From assembly GCA_026120185.1 (NCBI GenBank), contig JANUWF010003367.1, positions 904,001 to 968,000 of the forward strand: a DNA stretch of 64,000 nt, read 5' to 3'. The notes beneath the pieces were generated by a model. The model ran no database searches, was not told the origin of the DNA, and was given only the letters and a program-made list of their open reading frames with translations. Shown one piece after another: positions 1 to 14,726 of the stretch. The DNA is from Voacanga thouarsii. Lineage: Eukaryota; Streptophyta; Magnoliopsida; Gentianales; Apocynaceae. The number at the start of each line of letters is the position of its first letter. Position 1 is the stretch's first letter. Both the position numbers and the translations under genes were made by a program.

Positions 1-131
1 ATCAAAGCCATCCGCATAGCTCGGCACCATTGATGATAATTCTTTTCATTTAAAGAAGGTTGAACAAGTATTAATGAAGGAGTTTCACTTGGATGTAGAT
101 AATAAGGGCTAAAAACATCAGGATTTGCCAT
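1..131 (-). CDS. copia gag polyprotein, N-terminus (cut by the window edge)
   Basis: An open frame of 43 codons starts at 131 and runs off the left edge without a stop. It begins MANPDVFSPYYLHPSE and continues with a KNYHQWCRAMRMAL segment. This matches the usual N-terminus of plant copia gag proteins: a short leader with an SPYYLHPS-type motif, then the NY-x-x-W-x-RAM motif of the gag-polypeptide domain. It lies about 80 bases after the primer binding site, as expected for the first coding region of the element. Whether the rest of the polyprotein is intact cannot be judged here. Confidence 0.8.
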   Translation of the reverse strand, partial: MANPDVFSPYYLHPSETPSLILVQPSLNEKNYHQWCRAMRMAL

Positions 132-472
132 CGAATTCGAATGAATTACAAAAGGAACACAATGATATCTCGAATCAGTTGAATCAATTCATCTTTTATT
201 GGATGGAGATCGCTCTGATACCATGAAGAAAATGAAATACCAAAATGAATAATGCTCAAATGATGAACAGCATGGTTATGCAGAAAAGAAGTTCTGTGAT
301 TTTTCATTGATTAAAAACAAAGAGAGAAAAATGCATGGTGTATTTATACAATGAAGATCTTAAAGGAAGATTACATCAAAATGAATGAAACTAAGACAAA
401 TACATTATAGATTTACAGCTGTAATCTATATAACTAACTCTATGCTCCCTAACTCCCTAACTGCTGCTAACA
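1..472 (-). mobile_element. Ty1/copia retrotransposon, 5' end (5' LTR, PBS, start of gag)
   Basis: Read on the minus strand, an LTR runs from 472 (TGTTAGC) to 224 (CTTCA), beginning TG and ending CA, 249 bp. It contains a TATAAATA promoter box near 340. It is followed directly by TGGTATCAGAGC (223-212), the initiator-methionine tRNA primer binding site typical of plant copia elements. A gag reading frame starts at 131 and leaves the window at base 1. The expected 5-bp target duplication next to the LTR would be GATTA (473-477), but the partner lies outside the window. The order LTR-PBS-gag makes the class secure; the rest of the element cannot be seen. Confidence 0.88.
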
Positions 473-1737
473 GATTAACCACCGGAATCAAATGGCTGCA
501 ATGTGTCTGCTATGTTGGCTGCTGAATTGGCATCTGAAGTGGCATGCTGCATTTCAACAATCTTCAAGGGCTTCCATAGCTGGCTTCTGCAGGAACTCAT
601 CTATCCGGACATTGCCGGCACTGGCATGCAAATATGGAATCATAGCAGCAAAAGACAGACAGAAAAACCAAAGAGAGAAGTGAATTGCAACTGATGAATG
701 CCATTGCTGCTGTTTGGCATGGATCTATTCTCTCTAGCTTTTTTCTTTCTCTTTTCATTTTTCCTCCATATCCTTAGCCTTCGATGATTCGTCTTGGTTC
801 CACAAAGGCAAATCACTGGAAGTTCTGTACCAGCGATTTGCTTATCTGCCTTGACGGGATCCCAACTGTCAGGTGAGTGTTTTTGTACATAGAAACAACA
901 TAGAGGACTTCCAAAACTTCTGTATGACAAGACTAAAAACATCTAATCCACAGAACGCACAGGGAAGAAGAGAAACTTGGGCCCAGGACACTGGCATGAA
1001 ATTGCAGTTGCAAGTCTTTTAACTACTTCTGAATTTCCACGTTGCTTCAAATCATTACCATTTCTTCATCCATTCCACAACCTGTGGATTGAATACACAA
1101 TCTTTTTCCATCTTCTCGAATAAAATATGTTTTTACTAAGTGAAAGTACCACCTTTCACAATAATGAATTTGATTATACTTTTAATCCAACCGCATGTCT
1201 TATAGTACAATATACTATATATCACTACTTGATAACAAATAACCATTTTATACAATATTATAACTTCTGGCGACTTGTAAATTAAGAAAAGTAGCAAACA
1301 AAGGAGGAATAACGACCTTGTCATTTTTTCTTTGTTCTCTCTGTGTTTGTGTTTGACCTCTTTTGCAAGGTTGTTATGGTAGTTCTAGTATCATTAAATA
1401 AAAGTATTAACATTAATTCCATCAAGAAGAAAGACTAGCAAACATTAATTGAAACAAAACAATATGCAATGGACAGCCCAGAAAAGGGGGCGTTATGAAT
1501 TGAATTCAGATTTGCATAATATGACTGCATTCAAAAAATTGAGTACAGTATTAACTCAAAAACAAAATTAACAAAATCTTCATTAACTGTACCATAATAA
1601 GTCAATGCATATACAGCTCAGATCTCTATGATCAAGAACACAACGGGCAAAAATTCTGTATTGCCAAAATACAGAAGACCGTGTAATGGAGATAGCTTTC
1701 TGGAAAGAAAAAAAAAAAAAGAGGAAATGCAAGTCAT
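473..1737. other. intergenic, no gene recognised
   Basis: No reading frame here resembles a known family. The longest minus-strand frame (640-942) is low-complexity and rich in K, R and L, and short plus frames near 490-690 have no recognisable motif. The segment 490-1000 is less AT-rich than its surroundings and could be an old gene or transposon remnant. The last 100 bases hold the promoter of the first subtilase. Confidence 0.5.
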
Positions 1738-1745
1738 TATAAATA
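1738..1745 (+). promoter_or_regulatory. TATA box of subtilase gene 1
   Basis: TATAAATA lies 57 bases before the ATG at 1802, in a block (TTATAAATAGGGGCTCTGAGC) that resembles the region just upstream of the second subtilase (TTATAAGTCGAGGCCCTTAG at 10874). The shared block suggests that the promoter was duplicated together with the gene. Confidence 0.6.
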
Positions 1746-1801
1746 GGGGCTCTGAGCTACCCATGAGAAAGCAGTGCTGTGCATATCTCCATAATTCAAC
1801 C

Positions 1802-4954
<3,153 letters not shown>

Positions 4955-5896
4955 GGTTCATTCATCTGCAATACAAAGGCAAAGTTCATTAGCTGAAAGT
5001 TCTCAATATTGACCATAGAAATTGGTTGTGGGAAGGCAAATGAATCACTGATTTCCTAGTTTTCTCATGTTAAAGAACTACTGTTCTGGAGTTTGGACAT
5101 GTATAAAATGAGCAAATTGTTTGTTCTATTTGATGTCACGCCCCCGCCCACAAAGCTTAATACAACCGTATTAATAGAGTTTTTTTTTTTTAATAATACA
5201 AAACTTTTTAATAAAAATTTAAATAATCACATATTTTTTCAAAAATAATAAACTAAAAATATTATAACTAAATCTCTCCAAAAAAAAATCGTCTAAATAC
5301 AATCTGTTTAACTATCATTACATAAAAAGACAACTTTTAATCTTACATTTGTGTTATCAAATACTTAAATAGCATGGGTAGAAAATTAATAAATGAATAT
5401 AATAAATCACTAGTCAAAACTTTGAGTTTCGACCTTGCATTACACCTCAAAACATATTTTTAGTAGAAAGAGCCTCCGTATACTAATATCATTAAAATCT
5501 GAAAGAAAGAAATATTGAAGGGATGAGTCAACTACATATTTAGTAAATAGTAATAAATCACTTTTAACAAACAAAACCTATTACATGTTTACATAATATA
5601 CGTGCATGTATACAATATTAACAATTACATCTACAAAGAGATAATAATCATTATTCAAATGATTTTAAAATATTCTTATAATACGCTAAGAAATATAAAT
5701 TTTTATTTGTACAAATAACTTAGTACATTTCAAATTATTTTTAATTCCCATGAATTTTAAACATTTAAAATATACTAAATCATTTTTTTCCAAAAACTCA
5801 AACCAATTAATATAATAAAACTAACTATATAATATTACATAATATAAAAAAATATGACATTTATAAATATATTGAGCGTCATGAGGATATATAGTA

Positions 5897-6201
5897 CTCC
5901 CTCCGTTTCAAAATACTTATTCATAAAACCTTTTACACACATATTAAGGATGTTAAAAATAATACAATAATTTAGATAAAGCTCCTATTCAATCCATATT
6001 AAAAACATGATAATTATTGGTTGGTGAAAATTCTCAAAAAGCAAAAAGAAAGAAAAGTTTTGAAAAGTTGTGCCGTTAACTTAGAATAAATGAGGGTAAA
6101 ATGAGAAAAAACTAATCATTAATTCTAGAAATATGTATATGAATAAGTATTTTGAAACAAAATAAAAAAGTTTACGAACAAGTACTTTAAAATGAAGGGA
6201 G
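5897..6201. mobile_element. Stowaway-type MITE (Tc1/mariner superfamily)
   Basis: It starts CTCCCTCCGTTTCAAAATAC and ends with its inverted counterpart (reverse complement begins CTCCCTTCATTTTAAAGTAC). It is flanked on both sides by TA (5895-5896 and 6202-6203), the Tc1/mariner target. The 305-bp length is typical and it is non-coding. It interrupts the left arm of the foldback element, so it inserted later. Confidence 0.88.
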
Positions 6202-8004
6202 TATTATTTTTTTTTCAACGATCATACAACAGTGGCCATCGAATTTTATGTTCCACAAAGTTCGGTTTTTCAGAAAACTTCTTTGTTTTTCTGTTTTTGA
6301 AATCCAAACTTTTTTTTTTCAAGATAATCTTTTTGTTTTTACCTTCAAGAAAAGTAAACACCCAAAATCACATAGACATATCCTTACAACACAACAAACA
6401 ATCATAAACATAAATCATACAAAAATATTCGTTTACACTAATTCATGTAACAATTACCTCCTTCTAACTGAATTAACTTATTTGGTTAGGAAAGTCTAAA
6501 AATGCTTAACCCGACTTTAACAGTCTAAAAAGATTAAAATTTCGTCTTACACAAATTTAAAAAGACGGGTTCAATCTTAATATTATTTCAAAAAAGTGTA
6601 ACCCACCTTAGAGATATTACATTTAAAGAAATATAAGAGAATTTCACCAAGTACAAAATCAATCGAATGCATTTATGTATAATGTATAGAACACAAACGC
6701 CAAAATAATTGTAATGTCTTAATTCATCATTTGATTATAAGCTTTGAGAAGATAACATACTTTACTTTGAAATTTTTAACCAAAAATAATATTTTCATTG
6801 TATTACTTGTAAAATCCGTCCTTTTTGAAAATATTTTATTTATAAAAATATCTTGTATTTTATTAAGATTTTGGTAGAAGAATTTGAGAAATAAGAATTA
6901 GAATCCTATGTGGTTAATATTTTAAGTAAGTATGGATTTAAGTGAAATTATTTAAGAGTTGGGAAAACCTTACGATTTATTAAAACACAGAAGTCTATGG
7001 GAAACATCGTTGTTTTCTTGTAGCCATCAATAGACACAGAGAGAAAAAGTTCAATTAGGGTTTGAAGTAAAGTACAGTAAGTTGTTACAATTTTCAAACA
7101 TTGATGTCAAGAGGTAAGTAAAATGTATCTCTTCTATTTTCTTATACGAACGATATAATAAAAAATATTATTGTAGTTAAAACTTTTCGAATAAAGTATG
7201 ATATTTTCTCAAAGTATATATTTTAATGATTGATTAATATATGATACGTATTTGGATGTTTGTATTTTGGTCACTATATACATAGGGTTTCTTGTGAATA
7301 TATTCGATGAATCGTGCACATGATGAAATATGTTTATGTTTCTTTGAGTGTGATGTCTCTAAAATAGGATAAATCTTTTAGAAATAATGTTAAGATTGAA
7401 CTTGTCTTTTTAAAATTTATTTAAGACGAAGTTTAATCTTGGACCGCTAAGATTGGATTAAACCTTTTTAAATTTTCTTAACTGAATAAATTTCAATTCA
7501 GTTGGAAGGAAGTAATGAATTAAATGGATTTGTGTGCATGAATAGTGCTACAAGTTTTATGTTCATGGCTGGTGTTGCCATGCGAAATTGTATGAGGGTA
7601 TCATGTTCTGATTTCTTTGATATTGAATACTTACTGGTTTTAGCAAAAATAAAAAAATAAAAAATTATAGTATATATATTAGTAATTGCTTGGACTGAGT
7701 GGACACGAAATGACCTTCGTTGCCACAAGTGATGAACACATTTTGTGAGGTTTGGTTTTTAAAAGAATATGCGTGTCTTCAGCATATTCGCATGCCCATT
7801 TTCGTTCGATTTATAATGTTGATTTTTTTTAGTTGTTTTGATGTTTAAGTAAAAGAAATTATTTGAAATATATGTAATTTGAAAGAAAAATTAAAATTTA
7901 TCAAGTTATTTATATAAATAAAAATTTATATTAGTAATACGTTATAAGAATATTTTATGACTAATTATTAAATAAAAGTTATTATCTCTTATAAATTTAG
8001 TTGA

Positions 8005-8045
<41 letters not shown>
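8005..8045. repeat. (TA)n microsatellite
   Basis: An uninterrupted alternating T/A run of about 30 bases ends in TGTATATTATG. It lies in the right arm of the foldback element. The matching part of the left arm (around 5590-5620) reads ATATACGTGCATGTATAC, so the expansion is specific to the right arm. Confidence 0.85.
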
Positions 8046-8657
8046 TATGTAAAGATAGAATAAATTTTGTCTAGAGAAAATAATTTATTACTATTTATTA
8101 AACATGTAATTGGCTTACTTTTTAATTTTCTTTTTTCAGATTCTAATGATAATGACTGGTAAGAAGGACTTTTCTACTAGGAATATGATTAGAATGTAGA
8201 ACGAAGTCAAAATTTAAGATTTGTTTAGAGGCTTTTGTTATTTTATTTGTTTGAGTTTCTTTTATTGTATTTAAGCACTCGATAAGACAAGTATAAGAGA
8301 TTAGATTTTTATTCTTTCATGTAATAAATTAAAAATGTTGTATTTGAATTTTGGTTAGACTTTTATTGGAAAGATTTAGTTATAATATATTCGATTTTTA
8401 TTTTTGAGAAAGTGTTAGATTATTTAAGTTTTTAAGATAGGCTTCGTATTTTTAGAGAAATACTTTAATGATACAGTCGTGTCACGTCCTGCGCGCACGG
8501 AACGTGACATTACTTATATAAGAAAATAGAAAAAATTCATACTTATTTCTTAATGTCAATGTTTGAATACGGCAACAACCTACGATATTCATCATTTCAA
8601 AACTTAGTTGAACTCTATCTCTTTCTCTATCGGTTGACGGCTATCAGAAAATAACTA

Positions 8658-9004
8658 CTTCATCCGTTCTAAATTATTTGTCCTATTTCTAACTTAATTT
8701 TTGTCCCAAATTTTCTATTAAGAAATTAAGATTTAACATTTCAATTTTGCCCCATTTAATATTACCATATTTCCCAAACATATTAAATAATTTCTTTCAT
8801 AACAAACTAATCTTATTTAAATAACAAAAGAGAGAAATAATGTAGAATAAAGTTTTAGAATTTGAGTATTTCTTAATAAATAGAGAGAGAATAAATTAAA
8901 TTTTAAGGGTAAAAACAGAAGCAAATGTTTAATTAACTAATAAATTACTTATCTTAATACTTGTGTAATCGGTTAAATTGACGGATAATTTGGAATAGAG
9001 GAAG
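8658..9004. mobile_element. second Stowaway-type MITE, more diverged
   Basis: The left end CTTCATCCGTTCTAAATTAT and the reverse complement of the right end, CTTCCTCTATTCCAAATTAT, form terminal inverted repeats. TA flanks both sides (8656-8657 and 9005-9006). Length is 347 bp and there is no coding capacity. It sits just outside the right tip of the foldback element. Confidence 0.82.
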
Positions 9005-9262
9005 TACGTTTTTCACGGACTTTCGTATTTAAATAAATCATAAGGTTAGGGTTTTCTTAATTCTTTAATAATTTCATCAAAAACCCTACTTACTTAAAAT
9101 ATTAAACAAATTAAATTATAATTCTTATTGTGTTATGATTCAACCCTGAAAATTTGAGCAAAATCTAAAATATATCTATAAATAAAATATTTCAAAAAAG
9201 AGCGGGTTTTACAATTGAGTTCCTTTTTTTTTCAACGTATTCTTATCTTTTTCATGTACTAT

Positions 9263-9503
9263 GTTTGGTTCAAAAGGAGGAAGGGGAAAGGAAGGGGGGA
9301 GAGGAACTTTTACTTATATTATGGGGTGTGAATATAATTTACTTCCATTTTGTTTGGTGAAGTAGAAGAGAAGCAAATAACAAATATTATTTTGATTTAT
9401 ATCCTAATTCATGTAAATTTGGACAGGCTCTTTTGTTAACGTAGAGAAAGAAACTTTTCCCTCATAATTTACGTCCTTTCCGTTTTTCCTTCTTAACCAA
9501 ATA
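9263..9503. mobile_element. candidate MITE (TTTGGTT...AACCAAA ends)
   Basis: The left end TTTGGTTCAAAAGGAGGAAG faces an inverted right end (reverse complement TTTGGTTAAGAAGGAAAAAC), with GGAAAGG in both arms. This is the look of common plant hAT-like MITEs. No clear 8-bp target duplication was found, so the call is tentative. Confidence 0.4.
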
Positions 9504-9695
9504 ATATAAATTATTAATTTATGTTCAAATTTATATCTCATTCCCGTCTCTTCTCTTTTTTCATTCTAACTAAATATATTGTAAATTAATAATTATTTTT
9601 TTTAGTATGTCTCAAATTATAATACCTAATTTGGACTATATACATAAAAAACTTATGCACTTATAAAAGGTATAACAAACAATGCATGATGTAGA

Positions 9696-10002
9696 AGATT
9701 TTTCCGGCAGTTGCTTTTGCTGATGAAACTGAAAACCAAAGATTTTCAGTGATTTTCCCAGGAACGATTACAAACGTTGGTCTTGCAAACTCTTAACATA
9801 TACAAGGTAACAGTTACTGGCAATAAAGAACGCAACATATATATCACCTAGAAGCCTAGCGTTCATATCCTTTGAGTCCTTTCAGGAAAGGAAATCCTTT
9901 GTCGTGATGGTCACCGGAGGAGAAGGAGGACTGAGAAACATGGTTTCTGGCTTGCTTGAATGGTCGGACGGCATCATCATTAAAGAAGTTTTGCTTCTTT
10001 AG
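9696..10002 (+). pseudogene. subtilase fragment (C-terminal Fn3-like domain remnant)
   Basis: Translated pieces resemble the two neighbouring subtilases. A short FPAVA segment at about 9697 matches the end of the protease domain (exon 8 of gene 2). It is followed by [12 protein letters not shown] (9759-9795), KPSVHILSFESFQERKSFVV and SGLLEWSDG from the C-terminal domain. Stops (TAA after LANS, TAG before KPS) and small insertions break the frame, and the catalytic exons are missing. It is therefore a decayed third copy in the tandem array rather than a functional gene. Confidence 0.85.
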
Positions 10003-10944
10003 AACAAAGCAGCCAAGTAGAGTGGAAAATGATTCTAATACCAACTCTCACAAACAATTCTAATCTACACTCATTAACAAATTTAGTTAGATAGAAATTA
10101 ATATTATTCATGATAATATAATAGTTCAATTAGTTAAAATATATTTTACTAAACAAAATAGAGGTATAGTATTCAATTCACATTTTCATCCGTGATATAT
10201 TAAAAGTAAACTGACGTCATTAAAAAAGGAAAAAAATTCCTTCTTAAAAAAATTAAATACTTGCATACTTAATTCTTTTGTTTAGTTGAAAGGAAATTAA
10301 AGGACACCTCTAGGACTAAAAAAACTAAGAAAATTGAATTACAATGGTGTGGTTTGGTTTAATTTGTCAAACTTAATAACGTGCCTAATAAATATAATAA
10401 ATTTTACAACTTCTTCTTTCTTCAAAGTCGGCTTTTTATAGATGTATCAGAGATATTATACTTTAAGAACTATCAAATCAACTTTATCATCTCACATTTA
10501 AAAAAAAAAAACACTATCGTGTCTTTTCTATTTTGAATTCATCTTTTACTGTATAAAATTTTTATTAGATTCATCTCGCAATATTGATTTTTAAATTTTT
10601 TTTTAAAATTTATACTCGCATCAAACTATGTCAATATTTGTCATTTTTTAAAATAAAATTAAGTATTTATATTAAAAAGAACACAGCCCAAATAAGAAGG
10701 AATTAAATCCATCTCATAATCACTATTCAAATCTTTACAAATTCTTCACAAATTCATAATGCCAATAAAGAAACAGCTTGGATTATTCACGAGAGCTCGA
10801 AAATGGAAAATATTTTTCTAGTAAAAACCAAAATATAAATGACCTAAAAATGGAAACTAATAAATTGTAAGTTATTATAAGTCGAGGCCCTTAGTGCAAG
10901 CCATGAAACACCACCCTGCTTCATATCTTCAGAAACTTTCAGCC
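10003..10944. other. intergenic, promoter side of subtilase gene 2
   Basis: AT-rich DNA with no coding sequence that I can recognise. A TATA-like TTATTATAAG at about 10872-10881 lies about 65 bases before the ATG and resembles the gene 1 promoter block. Confidence 0.6.
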
Positions 10945-13900
10945 ATGGCTAGACTCCATTTTCATTGGCTTTTCTGCCTTTGCTTTCTCATTTTTGTCTC
11001 CACTTTGAGTGGAAAAACCAGTGCCGCTGATGAAGAAAGGAAGGCAAGTCCCTTTTTCTGATTTTTGGCGGGGAGTTTGGGATGCAATGAGCTCTGATGT
11101 GATTTTCCATTCTTATGGTTTGTTTGCTATTGCCTGACCTTTCTCTTTGACCTTAACAATGGCAGGTATACATAGTCTACATGGGAGCCCTTCCTGAAAG
11201 AGAGTATTCACCCTCATCACACCACAGAATCATGCTTCGAGAAACTGTGGAAACCGAGTAAGCGCGCAATGTATAATCCAGGTCTTAAGATTGACAGAAC
11301 ACACATGATATAGTTCCCTTTGCATAACGTTTTGCCCTTCTTTTTTTGACAGATTTCCAGAAAAACACTTGATTAGAAGCTATACAAAGAGTTTCAATGG
11401 ATTTGCAGCCAACCTTACAGAACAAGAGCAACAAAAGCTGGCTGGTAAGAGAATGCCTCCCCATTCTTGCACGAATGTTCAGAAAACAGATTACATCCCA
11501 TGCATATATATTTGAGTTTTAAGTTTCAAAAATGACATAAAAATTCTTATACATTTTCTGTCCTACGCAGCCAAAGAAGAAATAGTGTCAATATTCCCGA
11601 GTAGAAATCTCGAACTTCATACGACGGAATCATGGGATTTCACTGGTTTTCCTCTAGATGTCAACCGAAGTTTGTCTGTTGAGACTGAGGTGATTATTGG
11701 AGTCATTGATACTGGGCTATGGCCAGAATCCGAGAGTTTCAATGACGATGGCTTTGGCCCTGTTCCTAAAAAATGGAAAGGAGTTTGCCATGGGGGCAAA
11801 AATTTCACATGTAACAAGTAATTGATCTCCTATTAGTCTTTTTCATCATTTTCTTGTTGAAAGTGTATTATTACTCTGATCGTGATTCATATACCTGTTC
11901 ATTTTGCAGAAAAATTATTGGAGTTCGTCACTATGACGTTGATGATTCTGCAAGGGATTATATAGGTCATGGAAGCCATACTGCCTCTACAGCAGCAGGG
12001 AACATTGTAAAGAATGTGAGCTTTTACGGAATTGCAGGAGGCACTGCTCGGGGAGCTGTCCCTTCAGCGAGGATTGCCATGTATAAAGTATGTTCTCCTC
12101 TTGGATGCAGCGATGAAGATATACTGGCCGCATTTGATGATGCTATAGCTGATGGAGTTGACCTCCTCACTATTTCAATTGGACGACCTTCTCCACTCTT
12201 CTTGGCATTCGATACCATAGCCATTGGTGCTTTTCATGCAGCAGAGAAAGGGATACTGACAGTAAATTCAGCAGGGAATAATAGTGGTAAGCCTGGACAG
12301 ACTTCAAGTGTTGCGCCATGGTTGTTCAGTGTTGCAGCAAGCAGCACAAAACGCCGGATAATCAGCAAGGTTGTCCTCGGAGATGGAAAGAAAATTGCTG
12401 TATGTCTTATTGTCATCTCTTCTATTTTTCCCTTCCGTGCACCATTGCTAGACCTCTCATTAACACTCATTTGGTGGTTGCTTTGCTCGTGTTCTAACGT
12501 GTACTAAACAGGGCCTCGCAGTTAATTCTTTCAAGTTGAATGGGACAAGCTTCCCTCTGGTATATGGACGTGATGCCTCAGAAACTTGCGAAGAACCGGA
12601 TGCAGGGTAAATACAGTTCTATGTAACCCTGTAAGCTTCAAATATGATTCTGAATATGGTACATAACATATGTTTTTTTGCACTTCAGGGGTTGTTCCCT
12701 TGGCTGTCTAGACAGCAAGAAAGTGAAGGGAAAGATTGTAATTTGTGGCCACGAGGCTGGCATAGGAGAAGCCAGTAGTGTCGGTGCAGTAGCTACAATA
12801 GCACTAACAGATGCTTTTTATGACGTCTCTGATGTTTTTCCTTCCCCCGCATCAATTTTGAGTCATGAACAGTTTAAGCAACTCATGGACTACTACCATA
12901 ACACAAAGTAAGAACCCTGTTTTCTTCAGCTTTCTGATGATCATTTTGGGTAGTTTTGGCTTGTCTCACATTGACAGTTTTATTTGTTCGCAGAAATCCT
13001 GAAGCCACCATATATCCTAGTGAATCTGGAGAAAACACGATATTTCCAGCTGTTGCTTCTTTCTCTTCAAGAGGACCAAATCAGGTTTTTCCAGACATTC
13101 TGAAGGTACTAATCAAAACTGCATGAAACCATATATCTTTGATTTGCAGCATCCAGTATTGATTCTTTAATATGCTACAGCCGGATATAACCGCGCCCGG
13201 AGTAGACATCTTGGCTGCTTATTCACCTGCTGCACCCCCTAGTGATGCAGATTTGAGATCAGTAAACTACAATGTTATATCTGGAACATCCATGGCTTGC
13301 CCTCATGTTGCCGGTGTAGCTGCCTATCTCAAATCGTGGCATCCTGACTGGTCTCCTTCTGCAATTAAATCTGCTCTCATGACTACTGGTAACATTCTTG
13401 TCAAATCACAAGAAAACAAAGCATCTTGACCTTAGATGTCTTGGTTAATTTGATGTGTTGTGTTCTTTGATTTTGCTTACAGCTTGGCGCCTGAATACTA
13501 CTAATGCAAAACATGGTGATGCTGAGTTCTCCTACGGAGCTGGGCATATTGATCCAATCAAAGCTTTAAATCCAGGCCTTGTGTATGAGACCCTCAAAGA
13601 GGATTATGTGAAACTGCTATGCAGCATGAAATATAATAAAACTACATTGAGGAACATATTTGGAAATAACGCCACCTGCCCTAAAGCTCACTTGAAATCT
13701 AAGGATCTGAACTACCCTTCAATGAGTGCTCAGGTTAACAGAAGTGAATTTCTTGTTAAGTTTCCAAGAAAAGTTACAAATGTTGGTCTTGCAAACTCAA
13801 CGTACAAGGCCACAGTCACAGGTCCCCCAGAATGCAACATCACTGTGCACCCCAGCGTTCTATCTTTTAAGGCCTTCAAGGAGAGGCAATCCTTTGTTGT

Positions 13901-14000
13901 GACTGTCACCGGAAGAGTTGAGAAGAACATGTCATCCGCCTCGCTCGAGTGGTCAGACGGTGTCCATTCTGTCAGAAGTCCCATAGTGTTACATCTATAG
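10945..14000 (+). CDS. cucumisin-like subtilase (secreted serine protease), gene 2
   Basis: Ten exons with the same phases as gene 1: 10945-11043, 11166-11257, 11353-11444, 11571-11817, 11910-12399, 12512-12606, 12689-12907, 12994-13105, 13181-13388, 13483-14000. They give 723 residues. Domains in order: signal peptide (about 1-28), I9 propeptide ([10 protein letters not shown]), peptidase S8 domain with Asp141, His197, Asn300 and Ser519 ([12 protein letters not shown]), PA insertion near 373-446, and Fn3-like C-terminus ending [18 protein letters not shown]. No stops or shifts were seen. Intron 1 has a GC donor (AAG-GCAAGT), as in gene 1. Exon lengths 2-8 are identical to gene 1, so the pair is a recent tandem duplication. 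Expected in the apoplast; its substrate cannot be told. Confidence 0.93.
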
Positions 14001-14726
14001 CTATCAATCTTTATAATAAATATGTTCTTCCCTATTTGTCATCTCTGTTCTTCAAGTTATCTCCTGATTTTTCAAAGCAAATGCTGCAGGGTCAAAACTT
14101 AGTAAAAGACAAGAAGCAAATGGAGCACAAAATCATAAGGGACAACGATAATAATAAATCAATTTGTATTACAATTTATTACACACTGTTGTTTACAAAA
14201 CTTACATCCTTGATACCGTGTAGGAACACATGTTGCCATCTATCTTGGTTTGTGTTTCATCTCCTTGGGCAAATACAATGCAGCTATGTTTGTTTACAGC
14301 TGAGCTAAAAAATTAACGTGGAAACTATAAAATTCTATATGTACCCTCTCCTTTATCAACAAATATGCAAAAGAGAGGTTTGAATGCACCAACTTCATAT
14401 ATATCCTAAGCAGACTTCAGCAACCAAGTAACTCCCCGGTAACACAGTAAAATATAAAGGCTAGCAATAATGCTACAAAGAAATTGACATTTCCTGTTGC
14501 CACACTGACATTCTATAAGTGTTTCTGCTGCCAATGCGCCAATCAAGTTCCTGATGTTTCAGAAAGATGTGAAGCAGATACTTATATATTGCTAAGAACT
14601 GTGAAGTTTAGTACCATTGCTGCAAGCACAAAACCACCAGCACCCTATACTAGTTCTTTGCATTTTAATACAGATCCAGTAATTCTTCTCAATCAAGCTG
14701 TATATTGCAGACAATGTCATCCTTTC
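14001..14726. other. region between convergent genes
   Basis: Non-coding. It holds the 3' untranslated regions of subtilase 2 (plus strand, left part) and the alpha-amylase (minus strand, right part). Short open frames here have no family resemblance. Confidence 0.55.

Larger units (their letters stand above)
5135..8510. mobile_element. foldback (long inverted repeat) element, about 3.4 kb
   Basis: The ends are inverted copies: ATGTCACG at 5133-5140 and CGTGACAT at 8503-8510. The two halves are diverged reverse complements for most of their length. For example, 6440-6610 pairs with 7355-7520 (shared stretches such as AAAAAGAC and GTTCAATCTTAA), 5640-5720 pairs with 7900-8000, and 5500-5570 with 8070-8150. 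Arms are about 1.3-1.7 kb around a roughly 300-base central spacer (about 6830-7130). No transposase-like frame is present, so it is non-autonomous. A Stowaway MITE (5897-6201) inserted into the left arm. The right tip also carries GTCACGT...ACGTGAC, a short hairpin. No convincing target duplication was found, so the exact ends are provisional. Confidence 0.72.

Noticed and set aside
640..942. Possible secreted protein on the minus strand
   Set aside because: A hydrophobic stretch exists at the end of the frame, but there is no consistent gene structure or recognised domain.
5125..8520. A solo LTR (TGTCACG...CGTGACA ends)
   Set aside because: The short ends would fit an LTR, but the two halves are reverse complements over more than a kilobase, which an LTR is not.
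13949..14308. Plus-strand open frame overlapping the end of subtilase 2
   Set aside because: It begins out of frame inside the last exon and continues into the 3' untranslated region.
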